A stretch of DNA of 28,185 bases from an uncultured bacterium (GTDB lineage Bacteria > Cyanobacteriota > Vampirovibrionia > Gastranaerophilales > Gastranaerophilaceae). The notes under the pieces are model-generated. The model was not told the origin of the DNA and made no database searches. It saw nothing but the letters and a program-made list of their open reading frames with translations. Shown piece by piece: positions 14,952 to 22,441 of this stretch. Location of the stretch: assembly GCA_900551965.1 (NCBI GenBank), contig URYF01000011.1:1-28185 (forward strand). Reading direction: 5' to 3'. Numbering within the stretch: position 1 is the stretch's first letter; every line of letters begins with the position of its first letter. Both the position numbers and the translations under genes were made by a program.

Positions 14952-16679
14952 TTATCCGTTCAATAATTTATCAGCTAATTCGGTTTCAAGTGTTCCGTTT
15001 AGGGCTTTTGATACCTTTTGGAGTTTTTTAGCGATAAGTTCCATATTATCAGTCCAGATAAAATTATCCTGTACGTATTTTTCGGCTTTATTAAAATCTC
15101 CGTCGATTTGGATTCGGATAATTTCAGCAAGCATTTCTTTTGCTATCGGAACGGCTTTATCTATATTTACAAGGATTTTACCGTCTTTTGTAATCTCGTA
15201 GCCGCCGCGCTGTGCAAAATATTTATTTTGCATAACTGTTCTTACTCTGTGAGCTTGCGACATTGTTGGTTTTGATTTTAAGAAATTATCAGCAATTGTT
15301 GTGACAATTATTTGTAATCTTTGTTCCGGAGTGTACATACCAAGTTCTGTCAGCAAATCAACAAATGCCAAAGCTCCCATATCTGCTTTGTTTTCTTCAA
15401 TAATATTTCTGTATTTTCCTAAGCTTTCGCTGCTGTCTTTTGGTCCGAGCGAGTGAGCGTTTTCATGCCCGATTGTGAACCAGTGATCAGCTTCATCAAG
15501 ATAATATTTATGCTGTGATTTATCTAAAATTGCATCAAGTCTTTCTTGTAATTTTTTCTTATCAGAGATGAATCGAATTTGTCTATGATAAACATTACGT
15601 CTGCCGCCGCCTATTGTCAGTGATAGTTTATCCGAATTCGGAAGATTTTCAGCTAAAGTAATTCCGCCTCTGTATTCCCCGACATCGCCTGATGCCATTA
15701 CCATATCAACGTCAACCATTGTTTGCTGTGCATCATCGTTTGAAGAGATTGTTTGTTCGTATTCGTCACTATACGGCATATTTTTGGCAAGAGTTGGCAG
15801 GAATTTTTTTATTGCCATTAAATCTTCAGTACCTTTTTTATTGATAATTCCGACTCTACCGCCTAAAAAATCTTTAGGTATCGGAGAAATTTCGTGTTCT
15901 TTTAATAATTGTGAAAGTTCTTCATTTTCGACAATTGTGCCTGTCATTTCATCTTCGTAGTTTTCGCGTGTGATTGTAAATTCAAGCGGGGTATCTTGCA
16001 GGGTTGCCCATTTTTTATCAGCATAAGCATCAAGCATAGGGTCTGCTGTTCTCAGTGCTTTTGCTTGTAATCTCAGATACTCGTTGAAGTCTTCATTTGT
16101 TGAAGTTTTTGCGGCAATATCCAATTCGTCAGCCATTTTTGCAAAATCTTCAGTGAAATAATCAATGTAATCAATTCCGGTTAAATCTTCAGCCGCTCTT
16201 ACTACAATGGAACGCTGATTTAGAATACTTTTTACTTCTTCAATTTTCCCATCTTTAAGCATTCTGACAAGGACATTATGAAACTCTTCTTTTGACAAGT
16301 CTTCAGGGTAAACCCCTTTACCCGGCTTTTCTTCAATTCCTTTGATAAGTCTAATCGGGTTTGACATTGTATCGATTGCATTAACCCCTTTTTGTGCATC
16401 AAAAAGAATTTTGGTTAACTGAGCCTGCTTGTTTCCTTTTTTAGATTCTTCTTCCAAAAATTCTTTAACAGCAAGGTTGTGTTTGCAGTCTATCTGCATA
16501 TTAATTTTTTCTAAGATAGCTGCTGCTTTAACAAGGTGCCTGAGTGCAATCTTATCCCCTTCTGCTAAATTTAAATATTCCGGAGCATCAGCTTTCAGGA
16601 ATTTTTTAGTTACTAAATAATCTTTATGTGTTCTTTTTTCAAGTTCTTTTAACGACAAATTAAATTCATATTTACCCAT
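14952..16679 (-). CDS. M49-like zinc peptidase (dipeptidyl peptidase III / NUDX3-peptidase type)
   Basis: A 575-residue protein without signal peptide. Its C-terminal half matches the M49 layout: GRVGIINKKGTEDL, VMASGDVGEYRGGIT, LPNSDKL, then the zinc motif HENAH (His405, Glu406, His409), 18 residues later EENKADMGAL (Glu428/429 as third ligand), and the typical RGGYEITKDGKILVN...IQIDGDFNKAEKYV tail. Classic DPP III has HExxGH, one residue longer; the five-residue HExxH form is what I recall for plant NUDX3-type relatives. No Nudix domain is attached; residues 1-230 are helical and unassigned. It probably trims small peptides in the cytosol. Own promoter at 16718-16745; next to rlmH but separated by 104 bases. 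Confidence 0.75.
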   Translation of the reverse strand: MGKYEFNLSLKELEKRTHKDYLVTKKFLKADAPEYLNLAEGDKIALRHLVKAAAILEKINMQIDCKHNLAVKEFLEEESKKGNKQAQLTKILFDAQKGVNAIDTMSNPIRLIKGIEEKPGKGVYPEDLSKEEFHNVLVRMLKDGKIEEVKSILNQRSIVVRAAEDLTGIDYIDYFTEDFAKMADELDIAAKTSTNEDFNEYLRLQAKALRTADPMLDAYADKKWATLQDTPLEFTITRENYEDEMTGTIVENEELSQLLKEHEISPIPKDFLGGRVGIINKKGTEDLMAIKKFLPTLAKNMPYSDEYEQTISSNDDAQQTMVDVDMVMASGDVGEYRGGITLAENLPNSDKLSLTIGGGRRNVYHRQIRFISDKKKLQERLDAILDKSQHKYYLDEADHWFTIGHENAHSLGPKDSSESLGKYRNIIEENKADMGALAFVDLLTELGMYTPEQRLQIIVTTIADNFLKSKPTMSQAHRVRTVMQNKYFAQRGGYEITKDGKILVNIDKAVPIAKEMLAEIIRIQIDGDFNKAEKYVQDNFIWTDNMELIAKKLQKVSKALNGTLETELADKLLNG

Positions 16680-16717
16680 ATAAAACTCTCTTTCTTAATA
16701 TAATCTCTTCTGTGGGT

Positions 16718-16745
16718 ATTATATCATCTCAAATGTGTTTTTCAA
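16718..16745 (-). promoter_or_regulatory. Promoter of the M49-like peptidase gene
   Basis: Minus strand TTGAAA (16745-16740), 16-base spacer, TATAAT (16723-16718), with TGA before the -10. Leader of about 32 bases. Confidence 0.7.
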
Positions 16746-16783
16746 GATTAAAATTTGTATCCAAAACTGGTGGATATAAATGT

Positions 16784-17254
16784 TTATTTGTGGTATTTTT
16801 CGCCTTTAATTATTTTAAATGCGCGATAAATTTGCTCAACTAAAATCAGTCTTGCAAATTGATGCAGAAAAGTCATTTTTGACATACTCATTTTTAAGTC
16901 AGCCCGTTTAGAAACGTTTTCTCCGATTCCGCAAGATGAACCTATTATGAAGACAATTTCAGCAGTCCCGCTGTTTGTAAGTTCTTCGATTTTTGCGGCA
17001 AAATCCTCACTTGAAAACTGCTTTCCGCCTATTTCAAGTGTTATAACATAATCAAGCGGTTTTATGTTGGATAGTATTTTTTCACCTTCTTCAAGCAGGA
17101 TTTTATTTGTAAGGTTTCCATCTTTTATTTCAATTGGATTAAGCTCTAATATAGATACGGCAGCATAAGGTGTAAGTCTTTTCATAAATTCATCTATGCC
17201 GTCTTTTAAAAATTTTTCTTTAATTTTTCCAAGTGCTATAATCTTAATTTTCAA
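16784..17254 (-). CDS. rlmH: 23S rRNA (pseudouridine-1915-N3) methyltransferase RlmH
   Basis: A 156-residue SPOUT methyltransferase of standard size. It begins MKIKIIALGKIKEKFLKDG. It carries the SAM-knot segment FIIGSSCGIGENV (usually IGGSxG), a MSMSKMTFLHQFARLILVEQIYRA block and the terminal GEKYHK, whose YHK is the family's active-site tail. It methylates pseudouridine 1915 in helix 69 of 23S rRNA in 70S ribosomes. Its first 11 bases overlap the end of mscS, so translation is likely coupled. Confidence 0.95.
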   Translation of the reverse strand: MKIKIIALGKIKEKFLKDGIDEFMKRLTPYAAVSILELNPIEIKDGNLTNKILLEEGEKILSNIKPLDYVITLEIGGKQFSSEDFAAKIEELTNSGTAEIVFIIGSSCGIGENVSKRADLKMSMSKMTFLHQFARLILVEQIYRAFKIIKGEKYHK

Positions 17255-18065
17255 CTTTAATATTACCGCTTTCTATATAAACAGATTGTGACGGGAAGGC
17301 GAAATCAATTCCTGCGGCTCTGTATTTTTCAATAACTTCTCCGATAAATTCACCTCTTACTTTTAAGAATTTATCATAAGAGCCGGATTTTACATACCCT
17401 CTAAATCTTATATTTATTGAACTTTCACCAAGATCATGGATTGCGACAGTAAATTCTTTATGGATTTCTTTATGTGAAACGGCAACATCTTTTAAAATTT
17501 CCTGCGCAATTTTTATATTATCATTGTTTGTAGAATAAGTGATTCCGAAAGTTGCGTTAATAAATCTTTTCTTAGCTTGAGAAACATTTGTGATTACGGC
17601 ATTTGCTGCCATATTATTAGGGACACTTATTAAGAAATTATCAAGGTCTCTGATTTTTGTAGAGCGGATATTTATATCTTCAACATAACCCTCTATTCCG
17701 TCAACCTTCACATAGTCTCCGACTTTGTAAACATGGTCTGATAAGATTTCAATACTTCCAAAGATGTTTGCAAGGGCATCTTTTGCCGCCATACCTACAG
17801 CAATACCGCCGATACCAAAACCTGCTAGTATTGAAGAAATTGAATATCCCTGACTTTGCAAAAGTCCTGTAGCTGCAATAAATAAAACTATGGCTTTTAA
17901 CAGCTTCATTATTATCGGCATAAATCTTAACAGAGGAGAATCTGTTTCCTGTGATTGGATTTTTGCTCTGATTTTTTTATCTACAATATCCATTATTTTG
18001 AATAGCACAATAACAAGTACTATATTTATTGCAAGTGCGATTAATCCTTTTTCCCAATTTGGCAT
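17244..18065 (-). CDS. mscS: Small-conductance mechanosensitive channel, MscS family
   Basis: A 273-residue protein, close to E. coli MscS in size. It has three hydrophobic segments (about 5-25, 50-70 and 78-100). The third is the Gly/Ala-rich pore helix GFGIGGIAVGMAAKDALANIFG. The beta domain follows (YKVGDYVKVDGIEGYVEDINIRSTKIRDLDN, ISVPNN), then a C-terminal alpha/beta domain. It sits in the inner membrane and vents solutes on hypo-osmotic shock. GGGGGA eight bases before the ATG can act as ribosome site. It is first in an operon with rlmH and divergent from slt. Confidence 0.93.
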   Translation of the reverse strand: MPNWEKGLIALAINIVLVIVLFKIMDIVDKKIRAKIQSQETDSPLLRFMPIIMKLLKAIVLFIAATGLLQSQGYSISSILAGFGIGGIAVGMAAKDALANIFGSIEILSDHVYKVGDYVKVDGIEGYVEDINIRSTKIRDLDNFLISVPNNMAANAVITNVSQAKKRFINATFGITYSTNNDNIKIAQEILKDVAVSHKEIHKEFTVAIHDLGESSINIRFRGYVKSGSYDKFLKVRGEFIGEVIEKYRAAGIDFAFPSQSVYIESGNIKVEN

Positions 18066-18086
18066 ATTTTATCCCCCGTTTTCCTT

Positions 18087-18092
18087 ATTATA
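18087..18092 (-). promoter_or_regulatory. Possible -10 box of mscS-rlmH
   Basis: Minus strand TATAAT (18092-18087), about 21 bases ahead of the mscS ATG. The -35 position falls inside the 9-base inverted repeat at 18097-18120. Confidence 0.45.
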
Positions 18093-18096
18093 AAAT

Positions 18097-18120
18097 ATAA
18101 ACTTTCAGATTAAAGTTTAT
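18097..18120. repeat. Perfect 9-base inverted repeat in the mscS/slt divergent region
   Basis: ATAAACTTT (18097-18105) and AAAGTTTAT (18112-18120) around a six-base centre. It overlaps the expected -35/spacer of the mscS promoter and lies about 20 bases upstream of the slt -35. The geometry suits a dimeric repressor, though an A/T hairpin by chance is possible. Confidence 0.5.
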
Positions 18121-18140
18121 GTAAATATTTTATAAAAATT

Positions 18141-18168
18141 TTTACTTTTGCAAATAATTTGTTAAACT
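18141..18168 (+). promoter_or_regulatory. Promoter of slt
   Basis: TTTACT (18141-18146), 16-base spacer, TAAACT (18163-18168), with TGT before the -10. The start of transcription (~18175) is two bases before the ATG. Confidence 0.55.
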
Positions 18169-18176
18169 GGGTAATC

Positions 18177-20171
18177 ATGCACGTGTTAAATAGTAAAGAC
18201 AAAAATGTTACAAAAATAGCGGTTTTTATATTCTGTTTGATTTTGGGATTTTATTTTGCTAAAATCTATCAGCCGCAGGGAAAAACCGTAAAGATATATA
18301 AACAGGCTCTAAGGGATTATAACAACGGGAACTATTCAAATTCTTATTATTTATTTTCGCGCATAAGTTATACTTCTTCCCTAAAACCTGTTGCAATATA
18401 CCGTCAAGCGCTTTGTGCAAGGGCTCTTGGTGATAAGCAGTCTGAGTTGAAAAGATATCAGCAGCTATTTAATAACTATCCTAAAAATAAATTGAGTCCT
18501 GAGGCAAAATATCAAGCCGGACAGCTTGTTATTGATGATAATCCATCTTTAGCTTTGAGATATTTTAAGTCAGTTTCTAAATCAAAAATTGATGAAGATT
18601 ATAAAATTGCTGCTGATTATTATATAGCAAGAGTTGCAGCATCAAAAATCAGGTATTCAAATAAAATATTTTCAAGAGCAAAAGTTGCAAAGGTTGAAAA
18701 ATCTTTCAGACATTATCTTGAAACTGTACCTGACGGCAGGCTGGCTGTTAATGTTGCAAATACCTGGAAAAAATTTAATCTTAATATAAAATCTGAAGAT
18801 GTTGTATTGCTTGTAAGAGCATATTACCTTGGAGGGCAGTATAAAGAGGCGGCATCGTTTATTCCAAAGGCTGTGCCTGAAAATATTTGGGCATTGAGTG
18901 CATCAAATTCTTATGCGCTTCATGATTATAATAAAACTAAAAGTTTAACAGAACTTGGGGTTGCAAAATACGCGGATAATGTTGAGGTTGATGATTATAA
19001 CCGTGCTGTAGATGATTATTTAAGGCTGTTTGATCCTGCCGACAAATTAAAATACACAACAAAGCTTTTATCTGTAGCAAAGGGTAAAAAGAAGGATTAT
19101 ATCTGGAATTTGAAATGTTCTTATGTTGCTCCGAAAGATAAATTTGCGTGTTATAAAGATCTATATTTGAATTTCCCGGGTGGTAAGTATTCCGAATATG
19201 CAATGCTGCAGGTGTTTTTGGCGGGTATAAAGAATAAGAATTACGCTAAATGCAGAGAACTTTCAAAAGAGTTTTTATCTAAGTATCCAAGCTCTGAATA
19301 TGCTCCGCAGGTTTTATTCTGGGCCGGAAAGATTGAGCAGCAGTATAATAATTCTGTGGCTGCATCTACTTATTATCAAAGGCTTATCAATAATTATCCT
19401 GATTCATATTACGCGTATCGCGCTTATTGGATAATGAAGGGTGTAAAAGCTTCTGTTATAAATACTGAATTGAATTATAAACCTGTAGAATATCCGTATA
19501 AGTATCCTGCAAAAGATGATATTTTATATACTCTGATGAATGTTCAGGATTACGATATGATTTTAAAATATACAGAGGATGATTTTATTGCAAGCTGGGT
19601 TGAATACCAAAAAGGTAATTATGCATCTTCTATGATTATTGCACGAGATGCGATGGATAAATTGCAGATAAAGCCTGTTAAGTCTGATTTAAGATGGCGC
19701 TTGGTATATCCGCAGAATTATTACAAACAGGTTCAAAAATATTCAAAGCAGTATAATAATAATGATGCGTTGATGATGGCTGTAATAAGAGAAGAGAGTT
19801 CGTTTAATCCGGAGGCGCAAAGCGGTGTCGGGGCAATCGGACTTATGCAGTTGATGCCTGCAACGGCTCATGATATCGGACAGAAGCACGGTATATCGTT
19901 TAATACAAGTTATCTGTTTAATCCGGAGTTAAATATCCGCCTTGGTAATTTGTATTATTCAACAATAAAAGGAATGCTTAATGGAAAGGATGTTTCGGCT
20001 ATTGCGGCTTATAATGGCGGAATAGGCTCGGTTACGCGCTGGAAAAGTACTCTTTTATACAACGATACTGATGAATTTGTTGAGCAAATTCCGTATGATG
20101 AAACTCGTAATTATGTCGAAAAAGTTTTCAGAAGTTACTGGAATTATACAAGAATTTACCAAAAACAGTAA
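18177..20171 (+). CDS. slt: Soluble-type lytic murein transglycosylase (Slt70-like, GH23)
   Basis: The ATG at 18177 gives 664 residues. After a basic start, residues ~12-28 are an uncleaved-looking signal anchor (IAVFIFCLILGFYFAKIY), so the enzyme faces the periplasm. Residues ~40-480 are tandem helical hairpins rich in Tyr/Ala, like the superhelical ring of Slt70 and TPR repeats. The C-terminal SLT domain has MMAVIREESSFNPEAQSGVGAIG with catalytic Glu540, LMQLMPATA, NIRLGNLYY and AIAAYNGGIGSV. It cleaves the MurNAc-GlcNAc bond to leave 1,6-anhydroMurNAc. A TTG at 18159 is in frame but falls on the -10 box. Followed at once by a second wall-lytic gene. Confidence 0.9.
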   Translation: MHVLNSKDKNVTKIAVFIFCLILGFYFAKIYQPQGKTVKIYKQALRDYNNGNYSNSYYLFSRISYTSSLKPVAIYRQALCARALGDKQSELKRYQQLFNNYPKNKLSPEAKYQAGQLVIDDNPSLALRYFKSVSKSKIDEDYKIAADYYIARVAASKIRYSNKIFSRAKVAKVEKSFRHYLETVPDGRLAVNVANTWKKFNLNIKSEDVVLLVRAYYLGGQYKEAASFIPKAVPENIWALSASNSYALHDYNKTKSLTELGVAKYADNVEVDDYNRAVDDYLRLFDPADKLKYTTKLLSVAKGKKKDYIWNLKCSYVAPKDKFACYKDLYLNFPGGKYSEYAMLQVFLAGIKNKNYAKCRELSKEFLSKYPSSEYAPQVLFWAGKIEQQYNNSVAASTYYQRLINNYPDSYYAYRAYWIMKGVKASVINTELNYKPVEYPYKYPAKDDILYTLMNVQDYDMILKYTEDDFIASWVEYQKGNYASSMIIARDAMDKLQIKPVKSDLRWRLVYPQNYYKQVQKYSKQYNNNDALMMAVIREESSFNPEAQSGVGAIGLMQLMPATAHDIGQKHGISFNTSYLFNPELNIRLGNLYYSTIKGMLNGKDVSAIAAYNGGIGSVTRWKSTLLYNDTDEFVEQIPYDETRNYVEKVFRSYWNYTRIYQKQ

Positions 20172-20190
20172 AAATCATTCGTTTGGTTTA

Positions 20191-20220
20191 TTACATTACA
20201 GGACAGAGTAGTGATAAAAT
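20191..20220 (+). promoter_or_regulatory. Promoter of the spoIID-like gene
   Basis: TTACAT (20191-20196), 18-base spacer, TGA-TAAAAT (-10 at 20215-20220). Transcription would start next to the ATG at 20228. Confidence 0.5.
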
Positions 20221-20227
20221 GGATTTT

Positions 20228-21094
20228 ATGAAAAAGATTTTAATAACATTAACAATATTGGTTGTAAATTTAATTATAGCGAACCCTACTTATGCGATAA
20301 AGATAGGTTTGCTGACACAAGTCGACGAAGCCGGAATAGGTACAAATGTAAACGGGCGTATGATTGATGTTCATACAAATAAAACCGTTTGTACTTCTGA
20401 TGCTATGAAAGGTTATATGCTTGTTCCTTATAAAAATGAAATTGCTGTAAAAAGTGGCGGTCATTTTTATTCTCTGGGAACAGATTCAATTGTTTTAAGG
20501 ACGGATAAAGACGGTTATGTCAGTACAAAAGGTAAATGGTATCATGGCAAGCTTATTGTAAAAAATGTAAACGACAAGCTTACTGTTATTAATGATATTG
20601 ATCTTGAAAATTACCTTAAAGGGGTCGTACCTTCTGAAATGCCTCCAAGTTGGGAGTATGAAGCTTTGAAGGCTCAAGCAATTGCTGCAAGAAGTTTTGC
20701 TCTTGCAAATTTAGGCAAGCAGGCAAAGTGGGGTTATGACTTAAAAGATAATACCGAAGATCAGGCTTACGGCGGAGCTTCATCAGAAACAAATATTACA
20801 AATAAGGCTGTAGATGAAACTCACGGGCTTGTTTTAACTTATGATATGAAGATTATCCCTGCATATTATTCAGCTTCAGCGGGCGGAATGACTTCAAATT
20901 CAGTTTGGGGCGGGTATGCACCATATCTTCATTCTGTTCCTTCATTTGATGAAAATGTGAAAAAGAACGGGCATGGTGTCGGCATGTCTCAGCATGGTGC
21001 CAATAATCTCGCAAAAGAAGGCTATAATGCGTATCAAATTTTACAATATTTTTATCAGGATATAAAATTTGCAAAGTTAAACAATGAGCCATAA
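20228..21094 (+). CDS. SpoIID/LytB-domain lytic transglycosylase, secreted
   Basis: With the ATG at 20228 the protein has 288 residues and a signal peptide MKKILITL...IIANPTYA, cut after about residue 23. The SpoIID domain shows ENYLKGVVPSEMPPSW with catalytic Glu137, ALKAQAIAARSFAL, YSASAGGMTSNSVWGGYAPYLHSV and NGHGVGMSQHGANNLAKEGY. SpoIID cleaves glycan strands stripped of stem peptides. The segment between the YLHSV and GHGVGMSQ blocks is only about ten residues; in spore-former SpoIID it is much longer. No sporulation context is present, so general wall remodelling with the upstream Slt is likely. An ATG at 20219 and a TTG at 20183 are in frame but lie on or before the -10 box. Confidence 0.88.
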   Translation: MKKILITLTILVVNLIIANPTYAIKIGLLTQVDEAGIGTNVNGRMIDVHTNKTVCTSDAMKGYMLVPYKNEIAVKSGGHFYSLGTDSIVLRTDKDGYVSTKGKWYHGKLIVKNVNDKLTVINDIDLENYLKGVVPSEMPPSWEYEALKAQAIAARSFALANLGKQAKWGYDLKDNTEDQAYGGASSETNITNKAVDETHGLVLTYDMKIIPAYYSASAGGMTSNSVWGGYAPYLHSVPSFDENVKKNGHGVGMSQHGANNLAKEGYNAYQILQYFYQDIKFAKLNNEP

Positions 21095-21181
21095 AGCTTA
21101 TTATTAGAGGGTTTTGCTAGTTATATATCTGGGTATATCTACTAAAATCGGGATTTTTTAGAAAAACAATCGTGAAAACCC

Positions 21182-21209
21182 TTGACAGTCTTAAAAAAAA
21201 TGTTATAAT
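21182..21209 (+). promoter_or_regulatory. Strong promoter of the HU gene
   Basis: Consensus TTGACA (21182-21187), 16-base spacer, TGT-TATAAT (-10 at 21204-21209). The leader of about 65 bases contains a CTGCG/CGCAG stem (21232-21236, 21254-21258) and ends in AGGAGG. This is the strongest promoter in the window, fitting an abundant protein. Confidence 0.9.
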
Positions 21210-21282
21210 AAATTTGTCGATTACACACATACTGCGGAAAATGGTTACTGCTTCGCAGGTTCAAGGAAGAAGGAGGTTCGTA

Positions 21283-21555
21283 ATGAACAAAGAAGAATTA
21301 GTAAAAGAAGTGTCTAAAAAAGCAAAAGTTTCTCAAAAAGCAACTGCTGACATCTTATCAGCAACTTTAGAAACTATTCAAAAAACAGTTTCTAAAGGCA
21401 AAAAAGTTACATTAGTTGGCTTTGGTACTTTTGAAGCTCGCAAAAGAGCAGCTAGAACTGGTAGAAACCCTCAAACCGGTGCAGCTTTGAAAATCGCTGC
21501 TAAAACAGTTCCTGCTTTCTCAGCTGGTAAAAAATTCAAAGAACTTGTTAAGTAA
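21283..21555 (+). CDS. hup: DNA-binding protein HU
   Basis: The real start is the ATG at 21283, with AGGAGG seven bases upstream; the open frame extends back to 21172 but that part covers the promoter. The 90-residue product is a typical HU: MNKEELVKEVSKKAKVSQ helix, the saddle and signature GFGTFEARKRAARTGRNPQTG, IAAKTVPAFSAGKKFKE. It bends and compacts DNA as a dimer. It is rich in Lys and Ala and the codons are uniform, as expected for high expression. Single-gene unit between its own promoter and terminator. Confidence 0.96.
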   Translation: MNKEELVKEVSKKAKVSQKATADILSATLETIQKTVSKGKKVTLVGFGTFEARKRAARTGRNPQTGAALKIAAKTVPAFSAGKKFKELVK

Positions 21556-21582
21556 TTATTCTTACTTATAAAAAGTTTTATG

Positions 21583-21619
21583 AAAGTGTCGTTAATCTTT
21601 TGGTTATCGGCACTTTTTT
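21583..21619 (+). terminator. Rho-independent terminator after HU
   Basis: AAAGTGTCG (21583-21591) pairs with CGGCACTTT (21608 onward, one G-T) across a 16-base loop, followed by T residues. Confidence 0.8.
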
Positions 21620-21652
21620 CATGAACTTTTCAAACAATATTGTTACAAATCC

Positions 21653-21680
21653 TTGAACAATGCTGTTTTTGTGATAGTAT
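21653..21680 (+). promoter_or_regulatory. Promoter of the LysM membrane protein gene
   Basis: TTGAAC (21653-21658), 16-base spacer, TGA-TAGTAT (-10 at 21675-21680). Transcription would start near 21687. Confidence 0.6.
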
Positions 21681-21717
21681 GTTATTACTAAACAATATGG
21701 GGGCGAGGCAGGACGTT

Positions 21718-22428
21718 ATGAAAAGTTCGACAATAAGAAGATCTACTTTATCAAGAGAATCAATGGAAGTTATAGAAAATTTGGCAAAAGAACAGGAAGC
21801 AGAAGGCTCTTTGGGTGAATATGTAAGACCTGACGAGATTTTTGAAGAAAAAAATAGTACTGTTAGTAACAAATCTCAAGAAATTGATTTATTGTGGCAG
21901 AATTTTAAAACAACTCAGTTCAATACAAATTCGCCGACTGCATATATCCTTTTAGGATTTGTAATCGGTGTGATAACAACTGTGATTGCAATTGCCGGAT
22001 TAAATGCTATAGCTGCACGTCATGGTGCTCAAAATCCTCAAAAATCAAGTTTGTTTGGAATTGAAAGTATTTTCTCATCTCATAAAAAAACACCGGAGCA
22101 AACACTTGAACAGCAGGCTGATAATGCCCAGGAAGAAGTTAATAATAAAGTTTCCGTACCTGGTGAAGATGATACTGCAGCCCCTGTTGTTGATGCTTCT
22201 GTTAATAATGTGCAGGAAGAGCAGACTGCTGAAACTTCTGCAAGTGTAGATTCATCTAACGCTGCAAAGTATATTGTTAAAGATGGCGATACAGGTGAAA
22301 GTATTATAAAAAAACATTACGGATCTTATACTCCTGAGAGGGCTGAGCGTATAATAAAGGCTAATAATTTAAAAACTTTGGATAGATTAAATATTGACCA
22401 GGAATTATTGCTTCCTGTTGAACAATAA
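21718..22428 (+). CDS. Single-pass membrane protein with C-terminal LysM domain
   Basis: The ATG at 21718 is preferred because a GGCAGGA site lies just before it and the promoter excludes the earlier frame start; the protein then has 236 residues. Residues 1-72 are charged and probably cytoplasmic. Residues ~74-100 form one transmembrane helix (YILLGFVIGVITTVIAIAGL). Residues ~105-183 are a low-complexity Gln/Glu/Asn/Ser/Val linker. Residues 184-235 are a LysM domain (KYIVKDGDTGESIIKKHYG...IIKANNLKTLDRLNIDQELLLP), which binds the GlcNAc units of peptidoglycan. The layout suggests a tether between membrane and wall. Thirteen bases separate it from the GH13 gene, so co-transcription is likely. 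Confidence 0.85.
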   Translation: MKSSTIRRSTLSRESMEVIENLAKEQEAEGSLGEYVRPDEIFEEKNSTVSNKSQEIDLLWQNFKTTQFNTNSPTAYILLGFVIGVITTVIAIAGLNAIAARHGAQNPQKSSLFGIESIFSSHKKTPEQTLEQQADNAQEEVNNKVSVPGEDDTAAPVVDASVNNVQEEQTAETSASVDSSNAAKYIVKDGDTGESIIKKHYGSYTPERAERIIKANNLKTLDRLNIDQELLLPVEQ

Positions 22429-22441
22429 CGGGCGGGGGTAT

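Noticed and set aside
16752..16783. TATCCA/TGGATA hairpin after rlmH as terminator
   Set aside because: Only six paired bases and no T-tract on the minus strand.
20228..21094. Sporulation gene implying a spore former
   Set aside because: SpoIID/LytB domains are common in non-spore formers, and no other sporulation gene is present.
21172..21282. N-terminal extension of HU
   Set aside because: The extra codons cover the TTGACA/TATAAT promoter and an AGGAGG site; the real start is 21283.
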